Of a DNA stretch of 64,000 bases, positions 33,758 through 43,111 are shown piece after piece. Positions within the stretch are counted from its first letter, which is position 1. Every line of letters begins with the position of its first letter. Where the stretch lies: contig NZ_JBHUOQ010000004.1 in NCBI RefSeq assembly GCF_042686195.1, positions 248,001 to 312,000 of the forward strand. The letters are read 5' to 3'. Position numbers and translations under genes: made by a program. A model generated the notes under the pieces. It had not been told where the DNA came from and did no database searches. It saw only the letters and a list, made by a program, of their open reading frames with translations. Origin of the DNA: Corticicoccus populi. Lineage in GTDB: Bacteria > Bacillota > Bacilli > Staphylococcales > Salinicoccaceae.

Positions 33758-34723
33758 ATGAATAAATTTTGGCTGCTGATTTTAGGAAGTTTACTGCTCG
33801 TGATAGCTGCCTGCAGTAATGACAGTGCTTCATCTGACGAAAGTGATGATTCCACAGAAACAACTGAAGAAACTTCGAATAACTCAGAAGCAGAAGAGGC
33901 ATCCGGCACAAAAATGTTCACAACAGATTCCGGTGAAGAGGTTGAAGTACCTGAAAACCCTGAACGTATTGTTGTACTGCACCCGACATACATCGGTGCC
34001 TTGATTGAATTCGGTTATACACCGGAAGCTGTACCGTTCTTTGTAGAACAGGATGCTGTTTTGAATGATGCAACTGAAGGAATTGACAGAATCGACCCTG
34101 CAAACCTTGAAGAAATCGTCAATTATGATCCTGACCTGATTGTTGCGACGGCACAGGACGAAAACCTGTCACAACTGCAGGATATCGCACCGACAGTAAC
34201 ATTCGATTCAAATATCAGCACATTCAGAGACAATACACTGCTTCTCGGTGAACTGATTAATGAAAAAGAACAGGCAGAACAGTGGTTGTCTGACTGGGAT
34301 GCTTCAATGGCAGAAGGACGCGAAAAATACGGCGAATTGATTGAAGGAAATACTTTATCTATCTTTTCTTCAGATTCCAGAGGATTTGCTTCATTCGGCC
34401 CGAACTACGGACGCGGCGGGGAGATACTGTATGAAGGTTACGGTTTTGTACAGCCTGATGCGCTTGCAGAAGTGACTGAAGGACAGTTCTCTGTAGAATT
34501 ATCACCTGAGGATCTTCCACAGTACATCGGAGATTATACTGTACTTGCGGTAAACGGCAGTGAGCCGTCAGAGATCGTTGAAACTGCAGTCTGGAAGAAT
34601 GCCGAGGCAGTTCAAAATGAACATGTCATCACACTCGACATGGCTGAATCAAGATACAATGATCCTATTTCACTGGAATACCAAAGAGGCGTGATTAACG
34701 AGCAGTTAGATCAAATGAAATAA
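33758..34723 (+). CDS. Iron-siderophore ABC transporter substrate-binding lipoprotein
   Basis: 321 residues. A lipoprotein signal peptide ends in a lipobox at Val-Ile-Ala-Ala-Cys19. A Ser/Glu-rich linker (residues 20-50) precedes a Peripla_BP_2 domain (PENPERIVVLHPTYIGALIE). The family binds Fe-siderophores on the outer face of the membrane. It is second in the Fur operon, 53 nt after the reductase with no terminator. Which siderophore is bound cannot be told. Confidence 0.88.
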   Translation: MNKFWLLILGSLLLVIAACSNDSASSDESDDSTETTEETSNNSEAEEASGTKMFTTDSGEEVEVPENPERIVVLHPTYIGALIEFGYTPEAVPFFVEQDAVLNDATEGIDRIDPANLEEIVNYDPDLIVATAQDENLSQLQDIAPTVTFDSNISTFRDNTLLLGELINEKEQAEQWLSDWDASMAEGREKYGELIEGNTLSIFSSDSRGFASFGPNYGRGGEILYEGYGFVQPDALAEVTEGQFSVELSPEDLPQYIGDYTVLAVNGSEPSEIVETAVWKNAEAVQNEHVITLDMAESRYNDPISLEYQRGVINEQLDQMK

Positions 34724-34742
34724 ACGGATAAGGATGGGTAAT

Positions 34743-35576
34743 ATGAACCGTTTAATCGGCGAAGCAGTTCAAGTTCAATACGGTGACAGAGTGATTATAA
34801 AAAATATGGACATTGAAATTCCGGATAAAAAAATCACCTCTGTCATCGGTCCGAACGGCTGCGGAAAATCGACTTTAATTAAAGCACTGTCAAGACTGCA
34901 CCCTGTATCCTCAGGGAAGATTACACTGGACGGTAAAAATATTCATGATATACCATCAAAAGAAATAGCCAGAAAAATTGCAGTACTCCCTCAGTCACCG
35001 GTCGTTTCCGACGGCCTGACTGCGGGGGAGCTTGTCTCTTATGGACGATATCCTTATCAAAAAGGGATGGGCAGCTTATCAAAAGAAGATAAAAAGATTA
35101 TTTCCTGGGCAATGACCGTCACAGGTATAGAAGATTTTAAATATAGAACGATTAACGATTTAAGCGGCGGACAGAAGCAGCGGGTGTGGATTGCGATGGC
35201 TCTTGCACAGAAGACAGATATCATATTCCTGGATGAACCTACAACATTTCTTGATATTTCACATCAGCTTGAGATTCTGGAACTTGTCACAGAACTGAAC
35301 AGACTGCACGGTGTCACAGTTGTCATGGTTCTTCATGATATCAATCAGGCCGTCAGGTTCTCGGACTATATCGCGACAATGAAAGACGGAGAACTTGTTG
35401 CAACCGGTAAAGTGGATGATATTTTAAATAAAGCACTGCTCCATGATGTCTTTAAAATAGATGCCGTTCTGAGTACCGATGAAGTTACAGGAAAGCCGTT
35501 TATTCTCAATTACCAACTGGCTGAAAGACAGTATATATCATCATCGAAAGTCAGTGAGCTGAATGATTATGAGTAA
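34743..35576 (+). CDS. Iron-siderophore ABC transporter ATP-binding protein (FecE/FhuC-like)
   Basis: 277 residues from ATG 34743 with AAGGA 8 nt upstream (an ATG at 34734 is too close). Walker A is GPNGCGKST, the signature LSGGQKQRV, and Walker B IIFLDEPTTFLD. It energises the two permeases that follow. The 3' end overlaps the first permease by 14 nt. Confidence 0.93.
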   Translation: MNRLIGEAVQVQYGDRVIIKNMDIEIPDKKITSVIGPNGCGKSTLIKALSRLHPVSSGKITLDGKNIHDIPSKEIARKIAVLPQSPVVSDGLTAGELVSYGRYPYQKGMGSLSKEDKKIISWAMTVTGIEDFKYRTINDLSGGQKQRVWIAMALAQKTDIIFLDEPTTFLDISHQLEILELVTELNRLHGVTVVMVLHDINQAVRFSDYIATMKDGELVATGKVDDILNKALLHDVFKIDAVLSTDEVTGKPFILNYQLAERQYISSSKVSELNDYE

Positions 35577-36564
35577 ACCAGGTCAAAGTCATTTCACTCT
35601 TAAAATAATCATTACCACCATTATTTTTGTCACTGTCTTTCTGCTGTCCATATTACTCGGCAGTGCAAATATCACAATGAGTACCATATGGCAGTCAGTC
35701 TTTCATTATGACGCTTCCAATATGGATCACAGTATCATTGCCGATATACGTATTCCAAGAAACATCGGGGCATTACTTGTCGGTATTGCTCTCGCTCTTG
35801 CCGGTACCGGCATACAGAGTGTTACACGCAACAGTCTCGGTGATCCGGGCTTAATCGGTCTGAATGCCGGCGCCAGTCTGATGATTGCCTTAACGTTTGC
35901 CTTCTCACCGACTGTATCATTTTCTGTATTAATGCTCGCGGGCTTTATCGGAGCAATCCTCGGCGGGACATTAGTGATATTAATCGGCAGATCGAGGCGG
36001 GACGGCTTTAATGCAGTCCGCCTCATTCTGGCGGGCGCTGCCATCAGTGCACTTCTCACCGCAGTTGCACAGGCGGTAGCTATTTATTTTCAATTAAATC
36101 AATCTATTTTATTTTGGAGCTCCGGCGGGGTATCAGGCACTACGTGGCCGCAGATATACATTGCACTACCCGTTATTCTAACAATTACTGTCCTGATGTT
36201 TTTAATGAGCCGGCAGTTAACGATATTGAACCTCGGTGAAGATATTGCACGCGGACTCGGTCAGAATGTCAGTGTCATCAGAAACGTTACACTGCTTTTC
36301 AGTATGCTTTTAGCAGGTACTGCCGTTTCTTTAGTCGGGCAGGTCGCCTTTGTCGGCTTAATGGTGCCGCATATTGCACGCTTTCTCGTCGGTACGGATT
36401 ACCGAAAAGTCATTCCGATGACTGTATTGCTCGGTGCTTCATTTGTAATGGCTGCGGACACTATCGGCAGGCTCGCAGGAGAGACACCGATCAGTGCGGT
36501 GATTTCATTCATCGGCGTACCGTACTTTTTATTTTTAGTGAAGCGGGGAGGACGGATTATATGA
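35563..36564 (+). CDS. Iron-siderophore ABC permease (FecCD family), subunit 1
   Basis: 333 residues, about 9-10 helices. FecCD motifs: RIPRNIGALLVGIALALAGT near residue 63 and the C-terminal VGLMVPHIARFLVG, the coupling-helix region contacting the ATPase. It overlaps the ATPase gene and the second permease (4 nt), indicating translational coupling. A heterodimer with the next protein is expected. Confidence 0.92.
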   Translation: MIMSKPGQSHFTLKIIITTIIFVTVFLLSILLGSANITMSTIWQSVFHYDASNMDHSIIADIRIPRNIGALLVGIALALAGTGIQSVTRNSLGDPGLIGLNAGASLMIALTFAFSPTVSFSVLMLAGFIGAILGGTLVILIGRSRRDGFNAVRLILAGAAISALLTAVAQAVAIYFQLNQSILFWSSGGVSGTTWPQIYIALPVILTITVLMFLMSRQLTILNLGEDIARGLGQNVSVIRNVTLLFSMLLAGTAVSLVGQVAFVGLMVPHIARFLVGTDYRKVIPMTVLLGASFVMAADTIGRLAGETPISAVISFIGVPYFLFLVKRGGRII

Positions 36565-37577
36565 TACATCCTAAACTTCTCAGGCTTCAGCGGATTGTAT
36601 TTTTCTCATTTCTTATCATACTGTTTCTTACTATTGCCTGGAACATTACTACAGGGGACTATAAAATGTCAGCCGGTACCTTTTTCAAAACTTTATTCGG
36701 CGGCGGTGATGCCCGGGATCAGCTCATACTAATGGAATTCAGGATGCCTCGGATGATTGTTGCAGCACTGACGGGTATGGCTTTAAGTATGAGCGGGGCT
36801 GTTCTGCAGAGCGTTTCCAAAAACCCTCTGGCTGACCCGGGTATTCTCGGTATTAATGCCGGCGGAGGCTTTGCTGTTACTGTTTTTATAGCTTTCGGTA
36901 CTGTTAATCCGGCACATTTTATATACGTTATTCCTGTAGTCAGTGTTATCGGCGGACTGTTGGCTGCATTACTGATATTTATGTTTAGTTACAGTAAAGG
37001 TAAAGGCATCACACCGGCAAGTATGGTATTAATCGGTATCGGCTTAGCCGGCGGATTAAGCGGGGCGTCTATACTGATTATGCGGAGTTTAAGACCCGAC
37101 CAGATTGAATTTATCGCGAACTGGCAGGCAGGGACCATTTGGGGTGATCAATGGGAGTTTGTCTATGCACTTCTGCCATGGCTGATTATTATTGTGCCGG
37201 TCATCTTTATGAAATCCAATGTGCTTAATATTATTAATACAGATGACCTGACTGCAAGGAATCTCGGCATCAATTTAAACCGGGAGCGTATCGTACTGTT
37301 AACCCTTGCGGTACTCCTGTCCTCAGCAGCAGTGTCAGTTGCCGGCGGTATCGGCTTCATCGGACTGATGGGTCCGCATATCGCACGCAGTATTGTCGGT
37401 CCGAGACATCAGCTTTATATGCCGGTCGCACTTTTAGCCGGTGCTGTACTCCTTGTTACAGCTGACACACTTGGACAGATTGCGGTTGAGACAGGCACAA
37501 TTCCTGCGGGCATTGTGGTCGCAATTATCGGTGCACCTTACTTCCTGTACTTAATGTTTAAAAATAAAAGAATTTAA
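36561..37577 (+). CDS. Iron-siderophore ABC permease (FecCD family), subunit 2
   Basis: 338 residues with the same fold: RMPRMIVAALTGMALSMSGA near residue 61, DPGILGINAGGGF, and GFIGLMGPHIARSIVG. It is the last gene of the five-gene Fur operon and ends at a 12-bp terminator stem. Confidence 0.92.
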   Translation: MIHPKLLRLQRIVFFSFLIILFLTIAWNITTGDYKMSAGTFFKTLFGGGDARDQLILMEFRMPRMIVAALTGMALSMSGAVLQSVSKNPLADPGILGINAGGGFAVTVFIAFGTVNPAHFIYVIPVVSVIGGLLAALLIFMFSYSKGKGITPASMVLIGIGLAGGLSGASILIMRSLRPDQIEFIANWQAGTIWGDQWEFVYALLPWLIIIVPVIFMKSNVLNIINTDDLTARNLGINLNRERIVLLTLAVLLSSAAVSVAGGIGFIGLMGPHIARSIVGPRHQLYMPVALLAGAVLLVTADTLGQIAVETGTIPAGIVVAIIGAPYFLYLMFKNKRI

Positions 37578-37602
37578 GGCATCCGATATCGGATGCCTTT
37601 AC
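37576..37602 (+). terminator. Terminator of the Fur operon
   Basis: Arms AAGGCATCCGAT and ATCGGATGCCTT form a perfect 24-bp palindrome; the T tail is weak (TTTACTGTTT). Confidence 0.7.
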
Positions 37603-37711
37603 TGTTTGTACAACTGCCTGTATATATTCTAGTTTCCTTTCATTTACTTACAATTATGATTACTTATCATTTTTTGTGGTATATATAATTATTACGAAGG
37701 GAGCAGTAGAT

Positions 37712-38788
37712 ATGAAAGAACATTATCACCGCGAATCGTGGAAAATCGGTCTCGCCTATGCCGGTATTATTGTCGGTGCCGGATTTTCAACAGGGCAGGA
37801 GGTACTTCAATTTTTCTCAAGCTTCGGTTTATGGAGTTTTGCGGGTGTACTTCTATCCGCCTTTACGATTATGTTTATCGGAAGACAGGCTTCAAAGCTC
37901 GGCTACAGGCTCAATGCCGAATCACACGTCCTTCCCATCTATGCGCTGTTTGGAGAAAAGCTCGGCAAAGTGGTCGATTACATATTGGTCTTCTTTTTAT
38001 ACGGCCTCGCGACTGTCATGATTGCCGGATCCGGAGCGACATTTAATGAGAGTTTCGGGATTGAACCATGGCTCGGAATTATATTTTTAATTATTGCAGT
38101 ATCCGTTACACTGCTTCTTGATTTCAGTAAAATCGTAGCTGTTGTCGGTGGTATTACACCAATCCTTGTTTTAGCAGTCATTATTATTACGGGTTACAAC
38201 ATGATGAATCCGCAGATTCCTTTCAGCGAAGTGAATGACTATGCCGATATCACCAGAACCCCCACCGGTTTCTGGTGGCTTGATGCAATTACTTACAGCG
38301 GTACCGTTCTTGCATGTGCATTCAGTTTCCTTTCTATCATGGGGTCTGAGGCCACTAAACACCGGGCGGCAAGGCGCGGTGCCATATATGGCGGCCTTGT
38401 GATACTGCTTTTAATGCTGCTTGTGAACGGCGGTATTTTATCAACTATTACCCAGGCAAATGAAGTCGCACTGCCGACAATGGCAATGGCTCAAAATATG
38501 CATCCGACAGTGGCAGTCATCTTCTCAATCGTTATCCTGCTTCTGATATACAACTCTGTCGTCGGACTCATGTATCCGTTTTTGACACGTTTTACAACAG
38601 CGTACTCTAAAAAGTATAAACTTTTGTTAATTGCTTCTATGGTTATCAGTTATTTAATGACGTTTGTCGGCTTTGTCGAACTCGTAAATATCGTCTACCC
38701 GATTCTCGGCTATGTCGGAATTACCATCGGTATTGCACTGACGGTGAGATGGCTGATGAATAAATTTTCAAAGAAAAAGCTCGTGTAA
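37712..38788 (+). CDS. YkvI-family membrane transporter, paralog 2
   Basis: 358 residues from ATG 37712 with AAGGGAG. Same family and layout as 17356-18429: GLAYAGIIVGAGFSTGQEVL, MFIGRQASKLGYR, FGIEPWLG, TPTGFWWLDAITYSGTVLA and the C-terminal RWLMNKFSKKKLV. It is monocistronic with a strong terminator. Substrate unknown; possibly an amino acid or related amine. Two family members within 20 kb suggest duplication with divergence. Confidence 0.82.
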   Translation: MKEHYHRESWKIGLAYAGIIVGAGFSTGQEVLQFFSSFGLWSFAGVLLSAFTIMFIGRQASKLGYRLNAESHVLPIYALFGEKLGKVVDYILVFFLYGLATVMIAGSGATFNESFGIEPWLGIIFLIIAVSVTLLLDFSKIVAVVGGITPILVLAVIIITGYNMMNPQIPFSEVNDYADITRTPTGFWWLDAITYSGTVLACAFSFLSIMGSEATKHRAARRGAIYGGLVILLLMLLVNGGILSTITQANEVALPTMAMAQNMHPTVAVIFSIVILLLIYNSVVGLMYPFLTRFTTAYSKKYKLLLIASMVISYLMTFVGFVELVNIVYPILGYVGITIGIALTVRWLMNKFSKKKLV

Positions 38789-38794
38789 CAAATT

Positions 38795-38827
38795 AAAGCC
38801 TTTCTCCGGTTATGGAGAAAGGCTTTT
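38795..38827. terminator. Bidirectional terminator between YkvI-2 and mqo
   Basis: AAAGCCTTTCTCC pairs perfectly with GGAGAAAGGCTTT around GGTTAT. Confidence 0.9.
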
Positions 38828-38832
38828 ATCAC

Positions 38833-40314
38833 TTACTGCAGTTCGAGATCACTGTCAGTTGCTTTTCTGATTTCTTTCATTAAATCAGCGTCTTCAATTA
38901 AAGATGCCCCGAATGAAGGAATCATTTTTTTAATTCTTTCATCCCATGTATTCATATACTCGGGGAAATTCTTCTCAATTGCTTCAAGTGCTGCAGATAC
39001 GGATACTGATGCACCCGGTGATTCCCCAAGCATCGCAATCACAGAATGATCTTCCGAATGAACCACTTCAGTTCCGAACTGGATGAATCCTCTGCCGTAT
39101 TCTTCTGTATCTTTAATGACCTGGACACGTTTACCTGCAATATGCAGATCCCAGTCCTCATCTTTCGCATCCGGAACAAATCTTCTGAGTTCCTTCATGC
39201 GGTCTTCTTTTTTCATTAATACCTGTTCAATAGAGTACTTTACAAGAGACATATTTTTAACGCCTGAGGACATCAATGTTATAAGGTTGCTTGAATTGAC
39301 GGATTTGAAAAGATCCAGATTCGAACCGTTTTTAAGAAATTTTGGACCAATTGCCGCAAACGGACCGAAGAGCAGACTCTTTTCACCCTCTATATACCGT
39401 CTGTCAAGGTGAGGTACTGTCATAGGCGGTGTGCCTTTCGGTTCTTTACCGTACACTTTCGCATCATGACGGTTCACAATTTCAGGATTATTACATACTA
39501 AAAATGCACCGCTGATTGGGAAGCCTCCGAGATTTCTGCTTTCAGGAATTTTTGTTTTCTGAAGTAAAGGTATCGCATTCCCGCCCGCACCGATAAATAT
39601 ATAATCAGCGATATGATATTCTGTCTGTCCGCTTGAAAGATTTGTCACTTTAACTTCCCATCTGTTATCAGGAAGTCTTCTGAATCCTGTGATTTCGTGA
39701 CGATAGTGTACGTCTGCATTATCATGTTTACTTAAGTTTGCAGCGAGTTTACGTGTCAACTCACCGAAATTCACATCTGTACCATAATCAATTTTACTTG
39801 CCGCCACTTTGTCATCCTGACTGCGGTTTTCCATCATTAAAGGTATCCACTGTCTCAATTCATCATGGTCTTCTGTATATTCAATACCTTCAAACATTTC
39901 GAGCGGCTGCAGTTTCTCAAAGCGTTTCTTGAGAAAATCCACATTCTCCTCTCCCTGCACAAAGCTGATATGGGGAAGGGCATGGATGAATGCTTTCGGA
40001 TTATCAATTTCTTTATTCTTAACCAGGTAAGACCAGAACTGTTTTGACACTTCAAACTGTTCGTTAATCTCTTTCGCTTTCTCAACATCTATAGAACCGT
40101 CCGCCTGCTCAACTGTATAATTCAGTTCACACAGTGCCGCATGTCCGGTACCCGCATTGTTTCTTTCATTAGAACTTTCAATCGCCGGCTGATCCAGACG
40201 TTCAAAAAGCTTAATATTCCAATCCGGCTCTATATTTTTAAGTAGTGTGCCGAATGTCGTGCTTAAAACACCTGCGCCTATTAATATGACATCTTTTGGT
40301 TTTTCCTGACCCAT
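38833..40314 (-). CDS. mqo: Malate:quinone oxidoreductase
   Basis: 493 residues, normal Mqo length. The N-terminal FAD motif is VILIGAGVLSTTFGTLL, followed by SSNERNNAGTGHAALCELNY, an Mqo signature; the C-terminal ESPGASVSVSAALEAIEK completes the family pattern. It is membrane-associated and oxidises malate to oxaloacetate with electrons passed to quinone (TCA cycle). The GGAGGTT ribosome site is good. It is monocistronic, convergent with YkvI-2. Confidence 0.95.
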   Translation of the reverse strand: MGQEKPKDVILIGAGVLSTTFGTLLKNIEPDWNIKLFERLDQPAIESSNERNNAGTGHAALCELNYTVEQADGSIDVEKAKEINEQFEVSKQFWSYLVKNKEIDNPKAFIHALPHISFVQGEENVDFLKKRFEKLQPLEMFEGIEYTEDHDELRQWIPLMMENRSQDDKVAASKIDYGTDVNFGELTRKLAANLSKHDNADVHYRHEITGFRRLPDNRWEVKVTNLSSGQTEYHIADYIFIGAGGNAIPLLQKTKIPESRNLGGFPISGAFLVCNNPEIVNRHDAKVYGKEPKGTPPMTVPHLDRRYIEGEKSLLFGPFAAIGPKFLKNGSNLDLFKSVNSSNLITLMSSGVKNMSLVKYSIEQVLMKKEDRMKELRRFVPDAKDEDWDLHIAGKRVQVIKDTEEYGRGFIQFGTEVVHSEDHSVIAMLGESPGASVSVSAALEAIEKNFPEYMNTWDERIKKMIPSFGASLIEDADLMKEIRKATDSDLELQ

Positions 40315-40485
40315 TTAAAGAACCTCCATTTTATAATAACTATTCAAGGGACAATCTCAAATATCAATTGAATTAATATTAATATAACATAAATATAAAG
40401 AATTCTGTCTTCTCTTTACGTGAAAATATCTGTCCTGTCAGGCAATCGGACGGATATTCATTATTCATCCCGTCTGAGGTGGTGT

Positions 40486-41292
40486 TTAACACGTTAAATT
40501 TAAAACATCTTTTTTTACAAAGACGTATACCGCCTCTTTTTCCGACACTTCAAGATTCACCGCCGCATACCCTGCTTTGAACAGTGCCTGGAATAATGTA
40601 CGGGTGCTGTAACGCCAGTATAACGCCAATGATGTATCATGCTTCTTTAAATTCTGAAAGTCTTTAGGCACTTTTACTGCATATGAATGTTTTTTTAAAT
40701 CATTATAAGGAACTTCCTCACACACAGGCAGCCCTGCTGAATTGTAGGAAATATCATTCAGCTTCACTGTACCGGAAGTATCATGTACATACGGTTTCTG
40801 TACATGCGGACTGTTAATATGCCAGTGTACTTCAAAACGATCGGAGGGCAGACCGCGATTAATACCATCCTTCATCTCACCGTACGCATCTTCTATATAA
40901 GTCGTACACACCCCGTTCAGCTTTGTTAAATTTAAAAAAGCATTCCGTGTCTCAAGCGGATCATACGTCCAGCGTATTTCCTCATATCCTTTTTCCACTG
41001 CTGATTCACGTTGTTTTCTCTTAAGCTTTTCACCGATTTTCTGCGAACGGTATCCTTCATCTATACCGAGCATATGAGAACAGAGATACACTCTGCCTTC
41101 TTTAAACCCGGCGAAACCATAACTGAAACCGATTATTTTGTCCGCGTCATACGCAGCAATCACAAGACCGCCGTTTTTAACAGCAGTTAATGTCTGATGC
41201 ACAGGAAGCGGCGGCATGCCCCATACTGTTTCTTCAATTCTGCTGATCTCAGAAAGTGCATCCATTGTCTCAAGTACTCTAATTTCCATCAT
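40486..41292 (-). CDS. GNAT-superfamily protein (COG3375)
   Basis: 268 residues. The N-terminal half is a GNAT fold: strands VIAAYDADKIIGFSYGFAG and the acetyl-CoA region LGIDEGYRSQKIGEKLKRKQ (Arg-x-x-x-Ile-Gly-x-Lys/Leu). The C-terminal half is unique to the COG3375 group (predicted acetyltransferases), with a Leu-rich end. Substrate and neighbours give no clear role. A GAAGGCAG element may be its ribosome site. Confidence 0.75.
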   Translation of the reverse strand: MMEIRVLETMDALSEISRIEETVWGMPPLPVHQTLTAVKNGGLVIAAYDADKIIGFSYGFAGFKEGRVYLCSHMLGIDEGYRSQKIGEKLKRKQRESAVEKGYEEIRWTYDPLETRNAFLNLTKLNGVCTTYIEDAYGEMKDGINRGLPSDRFEVHWHINSPHVQKPYVHDTSGTVKLNDISYNSAGLPVCEEVPYNDLKKHSYAVKVPKDFQNLKKHDTSLALYWRYSTRTLFQALFKAGYAAVNLEVSEKEAVYVFVKKDVLNLTC

Positions 41293-41478
41293 TCATCTGC
41301 CTTCTTTCAATAAAATAAATAACATTCTGCCTAAGCAAATTAAGAAATAAGATACCACAGTGCATATTTTAGTTCAACAAATATTCTGAAAGATTATGAA
41401 AATATAACTCTCCTTCCTGTTTCCCGGTCTCGTATCGGGGTATTAAAAAGAAATATTACACTTAGGGAGTGGATAATA

Positions 41479-42183
41479 ATGATGGAATATGCATTAAAAC
41501 TGACTGTCGGTCTTATCGGTGTCATGCTCGTTCTAAGATTCATGGGTAAAAAAGAACTGGCACAGATTACGCCCCTCGATTTTGTTTACGCGCTCATTCT
41601 CGGCAGCATTGTAGAAGAATCGCTTTTTGATCCTTCGGTAGATGTATATGAAATCATTTTTGCGCTCCTTTACTGGGCAGTACTCATTTATTTGATTGAG
41701 AAGTTTGCTTTAAAAAGCCGCCGGTTCCGGCGGTTAACAAAGGGGCAGCCCGTGATTTTAATTAATGATGGTGAACTTGACAGTAAAGTCATGCGTAAAA
41801 ATCATATGGAAGTCGATGAAGTACGGTCGCTCCTCAGGCGGCACAATGTTTTTACACTCAGAGAAGTACGATATGCACTTCTTGAAGAGAACGGGCAGTT
41901 ATCCATACTGAAATATGCATCCGAAGACCCGCCGACCCGGGGTGAGACCATGAAACAATTTCCGGAAAATGTCCGGTCCCACTTATTTATAGACGACGGC
42001 AAAGTCGAGCATGAGACTCTGGAGCAGTGCGGTTATGACGAAAACTGGCTGAAAGAACACTTAAAGCATGAGACCGGATACGAGATAAACGATATATTTT
42101 TTGCCGAATGGAATAAAAATGACGGATTCTTTGTACAGGAAAAACAAACAGACAACGGATCAGGCAATTTGAATCATAACTAA
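41479..42183 (+). CDS. YetF-like DUF421 membrane protein
   Basis: 234 residues. Three N-terminal membrane helices (residues 3-75; LRFMGKKELAQITPLDFVYALILG is the DUF421 signature) precede a cytoplasmic domain with KGQPVILINDGELDSKVM and NVFTLREVRYALLEENGQLSILK. YetF/YdfR proteins occur in spore-formers and non-sporulators; here a general membrane role is likely, function unknown. The start at 41479 has AGGGAGTG. Confidence 0.85.
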   Translation: MMEYALKLTVGLIGVMLVLRFMGKKELAQITPLDFVYALILGSIVEESLFDPSVDVYEIIFALLYWAVLIYLIEKFALKSRRFRRLTKGQPVILINDGELDSKVMRKNHMEVDEVRSLLRRHNVFTLREVRYALLEENGQLSILKYASEDPPTRGETMKQFPENVRSHLFIDDGKVEHETLEQCGYDENWLKEHLKHETGYEINDIFFAEWNKNDGFFVQEKQTDNGSGNLNHN

Positions 42184-42309
42184 ACGTATATTTTTCCGTA
42201 AAAAACATTTTAATCATCTTTTAATAATTCATTAATTGTCCTTTAGGTTCCGGTGGATATACTACAGGTAACAAATAAATAAACAAAATATTTTTGGAGG
42301 ATGAATAAT

Positions 42310-42948
42310 ATGAAATTTAACAAGAACTTTTTAATCACCGGAACAGTCGCATCTGCACTATTACTTGGTGCATGCGGCGGAAATGCAAGCGCCAATGACG
42401 ATGAGAATACCAAAGGTTCCGAGGCATCTGCAAATACTGAAAACACTTCAGTCGATGCTTCAAATATCCTTGATGCTTTAGGTGATGACAAGGCAGCAGA
42501 AGCTGTACAGACTGCTCAGGATAACTTTGACGGTGTACTTGAAAGTATCAGCTTTGAAGAAGAAAACGGTAAAAACTATTATGAGGTCAACCTCGAAAGT
42601 CAGACTGAAGAATATGAAGTAACGCTTGATGCTGAAGACTTATCCGTAGTTGAAGAAGACCGTGAAAATGAAGACAGTAATGAACGCAGCTACAATAAAC
42701 TCGTAGACGCTCATGAAGAAGATATCATCTCACTTCAGGAAGCAGAAGATAAAGCTGTTGAAGAAGCCGGCGGTGAAGTGACAGACTGGCAGTATGATGT
42801 AGACGATCTGAAATACGAATTTGAAGTCATCAACAGTGACCACAGCAGCAATGACGATGATGACGACGATGATGATGACGATGACGACAATAATGTTGAT
42901 GTAGAAATTAATGCAGTCAACGGTGAACTGGTTGAAATAGACTCATAA
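42310..42948 (+). CDS. PepSY-like lipoprotein with poly-Asp tract
   Basis: 212 residues from ATG 42310, 9 nt after GGAGG; an ATG at 42301 abuts that site. The lipobox is Leu-Leu-Gly-Ala-Cys near residue 21. Two PepSY-like modules follow (FDGVLESISFEEENGKNYYE and LQEAEDKAVEEAGGEVTDWQ). Twelve consecutive Asp residues near residue 190 split the last strand region. It is highly acidic and surface-exposed; calcium or protease-modulating roles are speculative. It is followed by a strong terminator. Confidence 0.75.
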   Translation: MKFNKNFLITGTVASALLLGACGGNASANDDENTKGSEASANTENTSVDASNILDALGDDKAAEAVQTAQDNFDGVLESISFEEENGKNYYEVNLESQTEEYEVTLDAEDLSVVEEDRENEDSNERSYNKLVDAHEEDIISLQEAEDKAVEEAGGEVTDWQYDVDDLKYEFEVINSDHSSNDDDDDDDDDDDDNNVDVEINAVNGELVEIDS

Positions 42949-42951
42949 GAT

Positions 42952-42978
42952 AATGCCCGCAATGCGGGCATTTTTTTA
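42952..42978 (+). terminator. Terminator after the PepSY lipoprotein
   Basis: AATGCCCGC pairs with GCGGGCATT, followed by a T-run to 42977. Confidence 0.9.
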
Positions 42979-43052
42979 TTGTCCGGCACTTCAACAAAGC
43001 GATTCCAATAGATAGATAATAAAACATTTTTTACCTTATTAAGCGTTAACTC

Positions 43053-43081
43053 TTTACATAATGAAAGCGCTTTAGTTAAAA
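43053..43081 (+). promoter_or_regulatory. Aldehyde dehydrogenase promoter with cre site in spacer
   Basis: -35 TTTACA (43053-43058), 17 nt, -10 TTAAAA (43076-43081). TGAAAGCGCTTTAG (43062-43075) fills the spacer and matches the cre consensus except the last two positions. CcpA binding there would block RNA polymerase. Confidence 0.6.
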
Positions 43082-43111
43082 TTAAAGTATCACAGAAAAG
43101 GGGGTAACAAA

